Shown here: in pieces, positions 1-10,789 of the stretch
Position numbering within the stretch: the first letter of the stretch is position 1
Layout of the letters: the number at the start of each line of letters is the position of its first letter
NCBI GenBank assembly: GCA_003260075.1
Contig: QLIY01000352.1
Coordinates: 1-64,000 of the forward strand
DNA: 64,000 bases
Direction: 5' to 3'
DNA from: Phallusia mammillata
Lineage: Eukaryota; Chordata; Ascidiacea; Phlebobranchia; Ascidiidae
Notes under the pieces: model-generated
What the model saw: only the letters and a program-made list of their open reading frames with translations
Databases searched by the model: none
Told to the model about the DNA's origin: nothing
Position numbers and translations under genes: made by a program

Positions 1-3000
1 CGGAATTCGTGTCAGCATCGAAAAGGGGATTTACTTATTTTTGTATTGCTGCGGGATTTAGTGTTGGTTACATGGTGCTGCCAGTCACTGCCTATTTCAT
101 CCATGACTGGCGATGGTGGCTCAGATTTATTACTTTAGCTGGAGTTCTGACCATGCCTAGCATCTGGTACGATTTTGTTTTCAATTGGCCATGTTAGTTT
201 TACCGATTTCGGGGCATCTGGTTGCACATGAAGAGAATTGTAACCAATGATGGGATTCAGCCGGTTCGCACCGGTTCTATAGAACCGTCTCACGAAACTT
301 TATGTGATTAGCGAATCGGTTAGCACTACTGGTTACTGTCAACGGACTTTTGTTACAGAACAGGCTGAAAAATATGACTTTTGTGATACAACCGGCTGAC
401 AAAAAAAATGAGTCTCCCCACTGATTGTAACTCAGTGCTCTTCAACCTTTTTAGTGGCACGGAACCCTTGAAGTATATTGTCAAATTTTGCGGAACCCCA
501 CAAAGAAAAACTCATTATACCCATGTAATACAATAGGCTCCAGAAATTGTGTGCATTTTTAACCAGTGGCGTGGCCAAAGGCGTCGGAGTATACACATGT
601 TAGTTATCAAATTGGCAAAAAAGGAAAAATTCTTCAAATTTTTAGGAAATGGTTATTAAAAAGACACTTGGTTTTTATTAGCTCTCTGAGCATAGCGATA
701 CAACAAGAAAGTGTAAGACTTTGAGTAAATATTAAAGTAAACATCACCAGTCATTAGAGAAAACACGCCTAGGAGGAATAGGTCGAGCCAGAGTCCGAGT
801 TCTCGGCACCAAGCATCGCTGGTTTTGATGCTCGGTGATCGGCCAAGCAGTTGCACAAACTGACCCGAGCATTAAATAAGTATATTCATGCCCTGCTAAC
901 AAACGTAGTTAGTGTTCGAAAGGGTGTCTATAAACAAAAACGAATGATTTTTCAAATGCATTAGAGATTAGATGGTGGAAAAAGGGAATTTTTGTGACGT
1001 CATAACGCACCGAGCATTAACGTGAGATGCTCGGTGCTCGACTAAACAGAACATTTGCAGTTTTGGCACATCCCTAACGCCTATAGTGTTACTCAGAAAA
1101 TAGGAACCGCAGATGATCTTGGATTTGTTATTCAACAACTTGTTAAAAGTCACAAAATATTTGGCACACCCAAAATGTTCTGTTGTCTACGACACTGTTT
1201 TTAGTCAACACACCCAAGCACATAATATAAGTTGACTTCAATAAAACGATTTGTCATGTTACATGGATTGGTCGTTTGTCGTTTCTGTATTTGTCTCACA
1301 CTTCGGCCACAGAGTAGCAAAGCTTGGTTTATTACGTCACAATTGATCAATGGGTTAACTAGATTTGGTAAACTATACAAGGTTAACTAGATTGTACAAG
1401 CCAGCGTTGCTGCCCCCCCCCCGCTCGGTGCTCGACTAAACAGAACATTTGCAGTTTTGGCACATCCCTAACGCCTATAGTGTTACTCAGAAAATAGGAA
1501 CCGCAGATGATCTTGGATTTGTTATTCAACAACTTGTTAAAAGTCACAAAATATTTGGCACACCCAAAATGTTCTGTTGTCTACGACACTGTTTTTAGTC
1601 AACACACCCAAGCACATAATATAAGTTGACTTCAATAAAACGATTTGTCATGTTACATGGATTGGTCGTTTGTCGTTTCTGTATTTGTCTCACACTTCGG
1701 CCACAGAGTAGCAAAGCTTGGTTTATTACGTCACAATTGATCAATGGGTTAACTAGATTTGGTAAACTATACAAGGTTAACTAGATTGTACAAGCCAGCG
1801 TTGCTGTATTATGAATCATTTTTTAATTGGTACAAGAAAGCTCGGGGAACCCCTGTGGAACCCTTAAAGTTCACGGAACCCCTGAGAAAGTTGTACGGAA
1901 CCCCGGTTGAAGAGCCTGTTGTTGATGTTATGTTAAAGTTTACTGTTTAACTGCCCATATGAACAATAATTTTGGTCTGTTTAAATTACAAATAAAGTTA
2001 CATTTTATTTTCTGTGCAGCACCATCGATTTCTAGTGTGGTATAAGATTGCAAAATATGTGTGGATTAAAATCATTAAACGAACATTAATTGGCATTTAT
2101 TTTAATGACTCAGGTTGCTTGACGAAACACCCGTATGGTTACTGGCAACTGGAAGAAACGAAGAAGCATCAAAGTTATTAAAAAGAATTCGCAAATATAA
2201 TAGAGAGAATAGGGGCACCGATCTGGAAGAGTTTGAAAAGTTTGAACCTGCCTTGAATAAAGAAGAAACTCTTAGCGTTTGGTCTATAATGTCAAGTTTG
2301 GCGAGAATTCCATCGCTGTTGGGAAGACTGCTAATCGTTTTCTTTGCCTGGTAGGTTGCATTGTACTTTGGCTTCATCTTTTGCCAAAACAAAATTTGTA
2401 TATTAAGTCGGAGAGGGTTTGGTTAGGGTCGGGTAGCCTATGGGTGAGTTGTATTCAAACGGCTTGTTTCGGGCATGAATTTCAGGTTTGCGTATAACTC
2501 AGGCCTATATACCCCAGAAATGGCGAGACAACTTCGTTTTTGGCAACCTCTCCTTTTTGTGATTTTTGTCACTTATAAATTACTATATCAAACAACTTGC
2601 ACGAAAATCTAAAATTATATAGACGGAAGGCAATATACTTTTTCGTTAATGAATATTTAATGTATTCTATAATTACAAGGATAACATTAGTTGTTTTTCC
2701 CGAATATATGTGTGTTAAATTCGTTGTTTCATTTGTTTTTTTATCAAAAGAAATAATTATTCCAGGCTTTTAATATTTTTGCACAATTATGTTGTACAGG
2801 CTGGTGGTAAATATGACGTATTACGCAATCGCGTTGAATAACGATCGTCTAAGCGGCGACTGGTTGTGGAACATGTTTTTTGCTGGACTGGTGGAGCTGG
2901 CCTCGAGCTTGGGTTTTGTTATTTGTGCGCAAACAGTCGGACGACGAAACACTTACATTGCTTTGATGACTTTGACCACCTTTTCACTAGCAACTACGCC

Positions 3001-4445
3001 GTTTGTTGCTTTAAGTACGTAAGACATACAGAAGGACAGTAATTTTTGTTTTCAGTGAATGTTTTTTGTTGAAAAGCCGGACGACATAAACTATAGTAGA
3101 TTTTGGCATGTTTAATTTTGATTGTTGCTAAGTTTTATTAGAGGCTAAATGCAGTAATGTTTTTTTTTGCATGCTCGGCTTAATGCGCTTTCCTGCATGC
3201 CAAACACCTTACTTTTAGTTTTTTTGAACTGTTGCTTTAAGCTAAGATTTAGTTTGTAAATCTTGCCTGGCAATAACACAATATTTATTGGTTTTACTTT
3301 TAGTAAATGGAACAGCGGGAGTTGTGTTTTCAATGGTTAGCAAGTTCAGCGTCTCGACTTGCTTTTCAATTGTTTATGTCTACACTGGAGAGCTGTTTCC
3401 AACTCATGTAAGACATACTATCTTAGCCCTTTCCAGCGCTATCTCGCAGTTAGGCGGAATCTTAGCCCCTTTCATCATTTACGCAGGTAACGCAATGGCA
3501 ATTTTAAAAAGTTCATTTGAATTGAACCATCTAAATCAGGGGTGGGGAACATGCGGCCTTTCAGGGCACTAAGTGCGGCCTTCGATGTCAAAATACATTT
3601 TAGGATGTTGATATTAGGAATTGCATCAGGCGCTGAAAATAGACAGAAACGTATTTTTTTATCTTTATTCCCCATTAATATTTGATCAGTTCTAGGGCAG
3701 CGGTTTTCAAACTAGAGCCAAATGGTCCGGTAGTGGTACACATAGCGATTTCCGTAGGACTACAAAGGACCGAGGTTCTACAATCTTAATTGTGTTGCAA
3801 AAGAACAAATGTTTGCGCATAATCGAATGTCTTAAACTCGTCTGTGATGTCACAAGCTGCTCTTATATCATTGATATTTGTAAACAAGCGAGTTTCTAGG
3901 TTAAATAAATCCTGAATGTTGTAGTTAAGGTGGAAATGTAAAAAGGAATTTTATTTAGCTTGGACCGTAAGTCCTACAACTCTACGAGGGAATAGCAAAA
4001 CGACCATTCTGTAAAGGCAAAAAGTTTGAACACCACTGTCCTTCGCCTGGGAAATAGTCTATGCGGCCTAAACGAGTGTCGATAAACCGTTTGGTGGCCT
4101 TTATAAACAAAAAGGTTCCCACCCCGGATCTAAATGATTAAATTTCTTTTCAAAATGATTTTTTTGTCATTTTTCTGCAGATGAAATTGGTGGGTCTATA
4201 GCTTCCTCAATCGGAATGTCTGTGGCTATTTTTGTCTCCGCATTGACATTTCTATATTTGCCAAAAACCAAAGACAAAGCTTTGCCACAAACGTTAAAAG
4301 ACGCCAAGGCAATGAGAAGGTGAGGTTGAATGCAAACATCATATGCTGTGATTTGGTAATACTAACTATATTTGTAAATTTTAGCGACATTTTCTTGTCT
4401 TGCAACCGCGAAAAGGAATCAAAAACCGTCGTTTCTCCAGATTGA
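1..4445 (+). CDS. SLC22-family transporter, 3' part (5' end outside the window)
   Basis: Major facilitator family transporter of the organic cation/carnitine (SLC22) type, expected in the plasma membrane. Coding exons: 1-166 (open to the left), 2114-2350, 2800-3014, 3304-3486, 4181-4319, 4385-4445, stop TGA 4443-4445. All junctions are GT-AG and the phases match (for example TG|G at 166/2114 giving SIW-LLDETPVW). Family landmarks in order: GYMVLPVTAYFIHDW membrane segment; LLDETPVWLLATGR, the counterpart of the ESPRWL motif; VGRRNTY, the GRR loop motif; YTGELFPTHVRHT; SQLGGILAPF; and a cytosolic tail LPKTKDKALPQTL, the counterpart of the PETK motif. About 330 of the usual 550 residues are present. 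Substrate cannot be told from sequence. The last two exons recur at 6045-6309. Family call is firm; subfamily is not. Confidence 0.9.
245..423. mobile_element. hAT-like miniature element, family A, copy 1
   Basis: The element is flanked by a perfect 8-bp target duplication ATTGTAAC at 237-244 and 424-431. The ends resemble CAGTGGTGGGATTC (left end reads CAATGATGGGATTC; right end reads in reverse CAGTGGGGAGACTC). The interior contains CCGGTTC words and the palindrome GGTTCTATAGAACC. Two related copies sit at 8338-8518 and 8964-9143. There is no coding capacity, so it must depend on a transposase supplied elsewhere. Confidence 0.8.
433..1918. mobile_element. Non-autonomous repeat with inverted ends, hAT-like
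   Basis: The left end starts CAGTGCTCTTCAACC and the right end finishes GGTTGAAGAGCCTG, near-perfect inverted repeats. Both ends continue into matching ACGGAACCC words (about 459-505 and 1853-1906). The flanking 8-mers TTGTAACT and TTGTTGAT share only the first four bases, so a target duplication is not convincing. The interior includes a GCTCGGTGCTCG-rich segment (about 960-1070) related in reverse orientation to 22457-22674. No open frame resembles a transposase. Confidence 0.5.
1029..1806. repeat. Perfect 384-bp tandem duplication with a 10-C spacer
   Basis: Copy A is 1029-1412 and copy B is 1423-1806. By eye they are identical. They are separated by ten C residues at 1413-1422. The lack of any difference and the homopolymer joint suggest an assembly artefact more than a biological duplication. 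Confidence 0.85.
2351..2799 (+). other. SLC22 intron, nothing seen
   Basis: AT-rich 449-bp intron between matching TG|G splice phases. No repeat, exon or signal is apparent. Confidence 0.6.
3537..4127. mobile_element. hAT-type non-autonomous element, 591 bp
   Basis: Flanked by a perfect 8-bp target duplication ATCTAAAT at 3529-3536 and 4128-4135. The ends are inverted repeats, CAGGGGTGGGGAACATGCGGCC-like on the left and, read in reverse, CCGGGGTGGGAACCTTTTTG on the right. This is the typical CAGGGGT-type end of hAT elements. It lies in the SLC22 intron 3487-4180. The 1.86-kb duplication starts inside it, at 4073, so its right end recurs at 5933-5987. Confidence 0.85.
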
Positions 4446-5855
4446 ACAACAGGAAAATGATTGTGACTTTTTAACTACCTACAAATATAATTGAAAAGTT
4501 GGTAGCAGAATTCTGTGCTTCACCTAATTAATCTTTTCAAAAAATAACCTGTGTTTGAAACCAAAATATTTTGCCACTTTACGTTCGAGGAACCATCAAG
4601 TATTTACTTAGGGTTAATTGAATTGATGCCACCTGTCAAAAGCGACAGAATAACACTAAAATCACGAAAATTCGTTAAAATCGAAACTTTCACCATGTTT
4701 ACAATATGGAATTTTTAAGATATTCAAAGAAAAGTACCTGAATATTTTACGAGCATTTAAAATTGAATATATTACAAGTTTTTAACTTTTCCCAAATTGT
4801 GACGCGGTATGTTAATAATTCGTTTAAATTGTATATCGCCCAAGTTTATAGTTACCAAGTGCTGATAAAAATGTTCAGTTTTGGTGCACCAAAGGGAAGA
4901 AATCGATTTACCCTTTAAGGCAAACCGTTTTTTTCAGGTTTTTAGGCTTTTATTCTTTTTGAATTGGTAGTTAAAACAAAGTGTTAAACGTCATTACGTT
5001 TTAATTTACGCTTCTTTATTGCATGCAACAAAGGCTGGCGGTGAGTGTGACATTTAATAAGCAAGTGTACAAGACAAAACACTGGAACAATATGACACCA
5101 TTTTACACAATCCAAATTGCTGAACTTTGGTTGTGAAATTATTTAAACCGCTTTATGCCCAGTATGTTTTAGTAAGCTTCAATATTTTAATAAATTGAAA
5201 TACTAAATAAATGCTGAAAGAGTTGTAGTAACCCTCCACATTTATTTAAACAGAGATGAAATAATAAACATGGCGTCGATGGTCCGCTAGTCATTGAACC
5301 CCCGTCTTCCCTTTAAAAATATACCAATGTTGTACAATACTGTAAAACGTGATGCACAGAGCCAGAAAACTTCGTAGCCCCGAGCAAAGTACAGCCGGCG
5401 TCCGCAGTGCTGAACAGTTATAGACAGTATTAGGTTGTGCATAGGATATAGGCTTATGCAGTTACTGTTGGAAAATCTGCTTTGCCTAAGTTTCAAGGGA
5501 TAGAATTAGCAACGCTTGCTGGTACAGAACATAATAGTTTGGACAATCCATCCTATAACTGTGGCAATTAGTGCTTGTTAAACCAGTAGTGTCTAACGTG
5601 AGGGGTACGCCCAACAGGGAATCAGTTTGGATATCCAGACTAGAGGCTCAAAAAAACTAATAAACTTCAAATAACTATCACCTATGATTTATATGGTGGA
5701 GCATTCTTAATAACTGAGATATTCAGAAAGCGTATACTCACCATTGTATACGACACACACATTTGTCGGGCGACTCGCCTTGACTGACGTTTTTTACAGC
5801 ATATACCCGAAGTCGGTTTAGTCTTATTCGTGCTTGTGTTTTCAGGCATATCATA
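4446..5855. other. SLC22 3' flank in duplication copy 1
   Basis: AT-rich sequence after the SLC22 stop. AATAAA hexamers occur at 5189-5194 and 5206-5211, about 750 bp downstream, and could be polyadenylation signals, though this is unproven. Nothing else is recognised. The same sequence recurs in copy 2. Confidence 0.4.
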
Positions 5856-5931
5856 ATGCGGGTAGGCAGGTATTGCTATGTGGCATGTGCAGCCTCGCTT
5901 GCGTTGTTGTACTTTGTGCAACGCAAGTTTT
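5856..5931 (+). pseudogene. Truncated copy of sulfotransferase exon 1
   Basis: The start codon and first 25 codons of the carbohydrate sulfotransferase (see 7720-9735) are repeated here and then cut by the N at 5932. The membrane anchor is present but no catalytic part follows. It is most likely a product of the false tandem duplication. Confidence 0.75.
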
Positions 5932-6044
5932 NCGAGTGTCGATAAACCGTTTGGTGGCCTTTATAAACAAAAAGGTTCCCACCCCGGATCTAAATGATTA
6001 AATTTCAACTTTTTAAAATGATTTTTTTTGTCATTTTTCTGCAG

Positions 6045-6309
6045 ATGAAATTGGTGGGTCTATAGCTTCCTCAATCGGAATGTCTGTGGCTATTTTTGTC
6101 TCCGCATTGACATTTCTATATTTGCCAAAAACCAAAGACAAAGCTTTGCCACAAACGTTAAAAGACGCCAAGGCAATGAGAAGGTAAAGTTGAATGCAAA
6201 CATCATATGCTGTGATTTGGTAATACAAACTATATTTGTACATTTCAGCGACATTTTCTTGTCTTGCAACCGCGAAAAGGACTCAAAAACTGTCGTTTCT
6301 CCAGATTGA
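6045..6309 (+). pseudogene. Second copy of the last two SLC22 exons
   Basis: Exons 6045-6183 and 6249-6309 (stop 6307-6309) repeat 4181-4319 and 4385-4445 with intact frame and splice sites. One visible amino acid difference is present near the end (Glu in copy 1, Asp in copy 2), and the donor reads GTAAAG in place of GTGAGG. If the duplication were real this would be an alternative 3' end of the same gene. An allelic misassembly is the simpler explanation. Confidence 0.75.
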
Positions 6310-7719
6310 ACAACAGGAAAATGATTGAGACTTTTTAACTACCTACAAATATAATTGAAAAGTTGGTAGCAGAATTCTGTGCTTCACCTAATTAATCTTT
6401 TCAAAAAATAACCTGTGTTTGAAACCAAAATATTTTGCCACTTTACGTTCGAGGAACCATCAAGTATTTACTTAGGGTTAATTGAATTGATGCCACCTGT
6501 CAAAAGCGACAGAATAACACTAAAATCACGAAAATTCGTTAAAATCGAAACTTTCAGCATGTTTACAATATGGAATTTTTAAGATATTCAAAGAAAAGTA
6601 CCTGAATATTTTACGAGGATTTAAAATTGAATATATTACAAGTTTTTAACTTTTCCCAAATTGTGACGCGGTATGTTAATAATTCGTTTAAATTGTATAT
6701 CGCCCAAGTTTATAGTTACCAAGTGCTGATAAAAATGTTCAGTTTTGGTGCACCAAAGGGAAGAAATCGATTTACCCTTTCAGGCAAACCGTCTTTTTCA
6801 GGTTTTTAGGCTTTTATTCTTTTTGAATTGGTAGTTAAAACAAAGTGTTAAACGTCATTACGTTTTAATTTACGCTTCTTTATTGCATGCAACAAAGGCT
6901 GGCGGTGAGTGTGACATTTAATAAGCAAGTGTACAAGACAAAACACTGGAACAATATGACATCATTTTACACAATCCAAATTGCTGAACTTTGGTTGTGA
7001 AATTATTTAAACCGCTTTATGCCCAGTATGTTTTAGTAAGCTTCAATATTTTAATAAATTGAAATACTAAATAAATGCTGAAAGAGTTGTAGTAACCCTC
7101 CACATTTATTTAAACAGAGATGAAATAATAAACATGGCGTCGATGGTCCGCTAGTCATTGAACCCCCGTCTTCCCTTTAAAAATATACCAATGTTGTACA
7201 ATACTGTAAAACGTGATGCACAGAGCCAGAAAACTTCGTAGCCCCGAGCAAAGTACAGCCGGCGTCCGCAGTGCTGAACAGTTATAGACAGTATTAGGTT
7301 GTGCATAGGATATAGGCTTATGCAGTTACTGTTGGAAAATCTGCTTTGCCTAAGTTTCAAGGGATAGAATTAGCAACGCTTGCTGGTACAGAACATAATA
7401 GTTTGGACAATCCATCCTATAACTGTGGCAATTAGTGCTTGTTAAACCAGTAGTGTCTAACGTGAGGGGTACGCCCAACAGGGAATCAGTTTGGATATCC
7501 AGACTAGAGGCTCAAAAAAACTAATAAACTTCAAATAACTATCACCTATGATTTATATGGTGGAGCATTCTTAATAACTGAGATATTCAGAAAGCGTATA
7601 CTCACCATTGTATACGACACACACATTTGTCGGGCGACTCGCCTTGACTGACGTTTTTTACAGCATATACCCGAAGTCGGTTTAGTCTTATTCGTGCTTG
7701 TGTTTTCAGGCATATTATA
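6310..7719. other. Intergenic DNA between SLC22 and the sulfotransferase (copy 2)
   Basis: AT-rich sequence with no recognised gene. A splice acceptor-like TGTTTTCAG lies ten bases before the sulfotransferase start codon. That would fit either an upstream untranslated exon or trans-splicing of a leader, which is known in tunicates; neither is shown by the sequence alone. Confidence 0.4.
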
Positions 7720-9735
7720 ATGCGGGTAGGCAGGTATTGCTATGTGGCATGTGCAGCCTCGCTTGCGTTGTTGTACTTTGTGCAACGCAAGTTTTGTCCT
7801 GGAATTGGCACTAGCATTTGGTCGGGATACCAAAATTCCTTTCCGCCTGTGGATTTTTCATTCTCCGAGGAACCGGATTTGAAACAAGTTGAGAAGAAAA
7901 CGGCCCGAACAGTAAACATTATGTCGTTTTATTTAACTTACATAGTTGTAATTTGTGTACTATTTGTATGTAATTTAAAATGTCCATAACTATATAAAAT
8001 CGTAACAAAGAACCAATGGGAAGCAACAAGAGATGGACAAGAGTTAAATATTTCCATTTTTAACTAGTATTTTAACTAAGTCTTTTTAACAGGGTCGTTT
8101 GGATACAACTTTAAAAAACGATGTGATCAGACGTTGTCGAAACGACCAACGTCAACAATCGAGTATCAGTGGTTTGGAAGGTTTACAGAAACGCATTCTC
8201 TACAAACATTTGTTAGTTAGTGACCGTTTCAAGTTCATCTACTGCTACGTACCAAAGGTAGGTCATAAATTAATCTTTTATCTGGCCGGGACAAGCATTT
8301 GCCATTATGTTTATTGCATTTTGGGACTGGGTATAGGCAGTGGGGGGATTCAATTTTTTGTCAGCCGTATCTATCACAAAAGTTATATTTTTCACCCGGT
8401 TCTGTTACAAAAAGTCCATTGACTGTACCCGGTAATGCTAACCGGTTCGCTGATCTCATAAAATTTCGTGAGACGGTTCCATATAGAACCGGTGCGATCC
8501 GGCCGAGTCCCACCACTGGGTATAGGCCAAAATTCTTTACACCCAATAGGATTATATGTTAGAAAATAAAATAGTCTCTTATGGTCTACCATATTGCAAA
8601 TCTCCTTTCAGGTGGCATGTTCCAATTGGAAGAAGACGTACCTTCTCATGCATGGATCAATCAAATCCATTTCGGAAGTTCCCCATCTTGATCACAAGCA
8701 AGGCTTTAAGAGGCTGTCTGACTACAGCGAAGACGAGATACAATTGCGACTAAACACATATTTTAAATTTGCTTTTGTTCGTCACCCGCTTGAAAGGGCA
8801 CTATCAGCCTACAGAAACAAGTTTGCGGAAATCGAGTCGTTTTATAGCAAGGTTGGAAAAAAGATCGTCGAAAAGTATCATCCGGGTAATGTAACGGTAG
8901 GTTTCAATTTTGACAACAGAAACGATATGGTAACCTCTGGGGTAAAAATTGAGTACATCCATCCAGTGGTGGAATTCAATTTTTTCGACAGCCGGTTCTA
9001 TAACAAAAGTCTTACTTCTCAGCCGGTTCTGTTATAAAAAGTCCATTGACAGTAACCAGTAAAACTAACCGGTCCGCTGATCTCATAAAATTTCGGGAGA
9101 CGGTTCTATAGAACCGGTGCGAACAGGCTGATACCCACCACTGCATCCAACTAAAAGCTGTATGCCACAGTTCTGTTGCGATTGTTAACATGTTTGGGCG
9201 TTCTTTTTGTCCAAAATGACAAAATATTTAAAGGCTTTCAGTCCGATCAATGCTTTTCAGGAAAAATATCACGGGAAAATACCTGGTGATGACGTATCTT
9301 ACGAAGATTTTCTCCGCTACGTTTCCGACTATAAGAACCCACTGTACCTTGATGAGCATTTTATGCCTACACATTTGCTCTGTCAGCCCTGTGCAATAAA
9401 ATACGACTTTATTGGGACGTACGAAAACATTAACGACCAGTCCGAGGTGTGTTCAATACACTTATTTTGAAACATAAATACAAGTCTAACTAAGTTATAG
9501 TCATAAGCAGTTAATCATCCTTTTTTAATTTCAGACCATTTTGCGCAAAGTTGGTGTCCCAGACGACGTACATTTTCCAGTTCAGCAGGGTTGGTACAAA
9601 CCTACATCCAGTAACTACGTTCACTACTATCATTCACTGCTGCAAGCGAAAGTCGTTGACAACTTTTACCGATCCTATCGTGACGATTTTGAGTTGTTTG
9701 GTTTTGGTCAACTGAATGTTACTTATAAACAGTAG
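7720..9735 (+). CDS. Golgi carbohydrate sulfotransferase (chondroitin/HNK-1 type)
   Basis: Type II membrane enzyme transferring sulfate from PAPS to a glycan, expected in the Golgi. Coding exons: 7720-7911, 8093-8257, 8612-8896, 9261-9446, 9535-9735, all joined in phase 0 at GT-AG introns, giving 342 residues, normal for the family. Residues about 5-21 form a single hydrophobic signal anchor. The 5'-phosphosulfate loop reads CYVPKVACSNWKK (near residues 115-127, across the exon 2/3 junction) and the 3'-phosphate site reads FVRHPLERALSAYRNKF (from residue about 174). The EHF...LLCQPC...YDFIGTYE block and a C-terminal DFELFGFG are typical of CHST8-14 proteins and look closest to the chondroitin/dermatan 4-O group. 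Introns 2 and 3 each carry a family A miniature element. The exact substrate is not predictable. Confidence 0.93.
8338..8518. mobile_element. hAT-like miniature element, family A, copy 2
   Basis: Flanked by a perfect 8-bp duplication GGTATAGG at 8330-8337 and 8519-8526. The left end is CAGTGGGGGGATTC and the right end in reverse is CAGTGGTGGGACTC. It contains the CCGGTTC and ATAGAACCGG words of the family. It lies in sulfotransferase intron 2, leaving both splice sites intact. Confidence 0.85.
8964..9143. mobile_element. hAT-like miniature element, family A, copy 3
   Basis: Ends CAGTGGTGGAATTC and CCCACCACTG, flanked by CATCCATC (8956-8963) and CATCCAAC (9144-9151), a target duplication with one mismatch. 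It is about 180 bp with the CTATAGAACCGG core. It is in sulfotransferase intron 3, some 70 bp after the exon 3 donor, in the same orientation as copy 2. Confidence 0.82.
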
Positions 9736-10003
9736 ACTCTTAAATGTAACTCCCTAAAAATTTTATGTTTCATTTTTCTTCTCGTATATTTATCGTCGTT
9801 TATCAAAAACTCCAATACACACAAGATCGCATATAATAGTAGCTGGTCTGGCAAAATAATTTAGCCTCCTCACCAAGTCAGTTGGGAAATATTGTTGACC
9901 TATTTATACCAGCCCAAACGAGCAAAGCTATATCTTAGCCAGTTCCTTACATGTACGTTTCGGCACTGCTCAAGTCAGTAAATTCAAAAAAAAATAACAT
10001 CAG

Positions 10004-10009
10004 AATAAA
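10004..10009 (+). terminator. Candidate polyadenylation signal of the sulfotransferase
   Basis: Canonical AATAAA 269 bp after the stop codon, the first one downstream on the + strand that I noticed. Confidence 0.45.
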
Positions 10010-10112
10010 GCTAATGTGTTCTTTCAAGGCTTAACAGTCGATTTAGACAAAGATTTTGGCTCCATTAAAAAAACACGGTTGAGTGCGATTTTAATTTGGC
10101 ATGTTCCGTATG

Positions 10113-10120
10113 TGACGTCA
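10113..10120. promoter_or_regulatory. CRE-type palindrome upstream of SMG5
   Basis: Perfect TGACGTCA, the consensus for CREB/ATF proteins, about 670 bp before the SMG5 start codon. A related TGACGT word also occurs in a dispersed repeat of this window (near 996 and 22557), so this one may be repeat-derived and not a promoter element. Confidence 0.25.
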
Positions 10121-10789
10121 TAATTCCACTGGTTCCCGCTCGCTGCTCTAAAATGGGAAATGCAAGTGCTGATTTGCTGCGTCAATGGGATTTCGCAATT
10201 TTCTTGTGTTTGTTAGGAGTTAAGTTAAAAAAGACTGTGTGTATTGTAAAATTTGTAACTTTGTGTTTGCAGCAGCTACAAGAGTTGTAATATTAAGAAA
10301 CAATTTTTAAATTCGTGCCGAAAAAGAAATAAAGATGAAAGATTGCTCATGAAAAACTTTGTTATGTGCAAAACAATAAAACGAATCCGAATGATTTAAA
10401 GCTTTTTGACTGACCATACATTTCAAACATGGACAATAATTTAACGGTAAGCTTTGTGTATAGCTTTAATCTTAATGATTCTAGTTTAAAAAATACTAGA
10501 CTATTATAAAACATGTCAGTATTGAAAACCCAACACTATAACTTGTTAAGTATCAAAAAAGATGCTGCATATTAAAAAGTTTATTGTATGACACCCTAGA
10601 GTTGTCTTGGTAAAGCCTGTATGTCCTTGACCTTGATAACATGATTGGTATTTTAAACTTTGCTGATCATGTTTCTAAATTTCTAAACCTTATAAACTTT
10701 ACGTTGGTACATTTGTTCTACAGATCTTTGCAGAAATAACGGTCAGAATGTGACGAACCGAACAGTAGAGGATAAAAAATAAAAAAGTT

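Larger units (their letters stand above)
167..2113 (+). other. SLC22 intron filled with repeats
   Basis: This 1.95-kb intron holds a 179-bp hAT-like miniature element (245-423) and, directly next to it, a longer repeat with inverted ends (433-1918) that contains a perfect 384-bp internal duplication. No coding exon is seen in it. Confidence 0.7.
4073..7795. repeat. 1.86-kb tandem duplication joined by one N
   Basis: Copy 1 is 4073-5931 and copy 2 is 5933-7795; position 5932 is N. The copies are nearly identical, differing by scattered substitutions and a small indel near 4150/6010. Each contains the last two SLC22 exons, the intergenic DNA and the beginning of the sulfotransferase first exon. 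The joint lies inside coding sequence of that exon, and only copy 2 continues into the complete gene. This is what adjoining two allelic contigs of a highly polymorphic genome would produce. Confidence 0.85.
9736..10789. other. Sulfotransferase 3' flank and SMG5 upstream region
   Basis: About 1.05 kb between two genes on the same strand. AATAAA at 10004-10009 is a candidate polyadenylation signal for the sulfotransferase. A palindromic TGACGTCA lies at 10113-10120. An ATG with a short frame ends in a donor-like site (10431-10449), and an acceptor-like TTCTACAG lies near 10716-10723, so a short untranslated SMG5 exon and intron are possible. Confidence 0.45.

Noticed and set aside
8897-9037. 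Continuation of sulfotransferase exon 3 past 8896
   Set aside because: It reads into the miniature element. The GTAGGT donor at 8897 joins in phase with the conserved EKYHGK exon.
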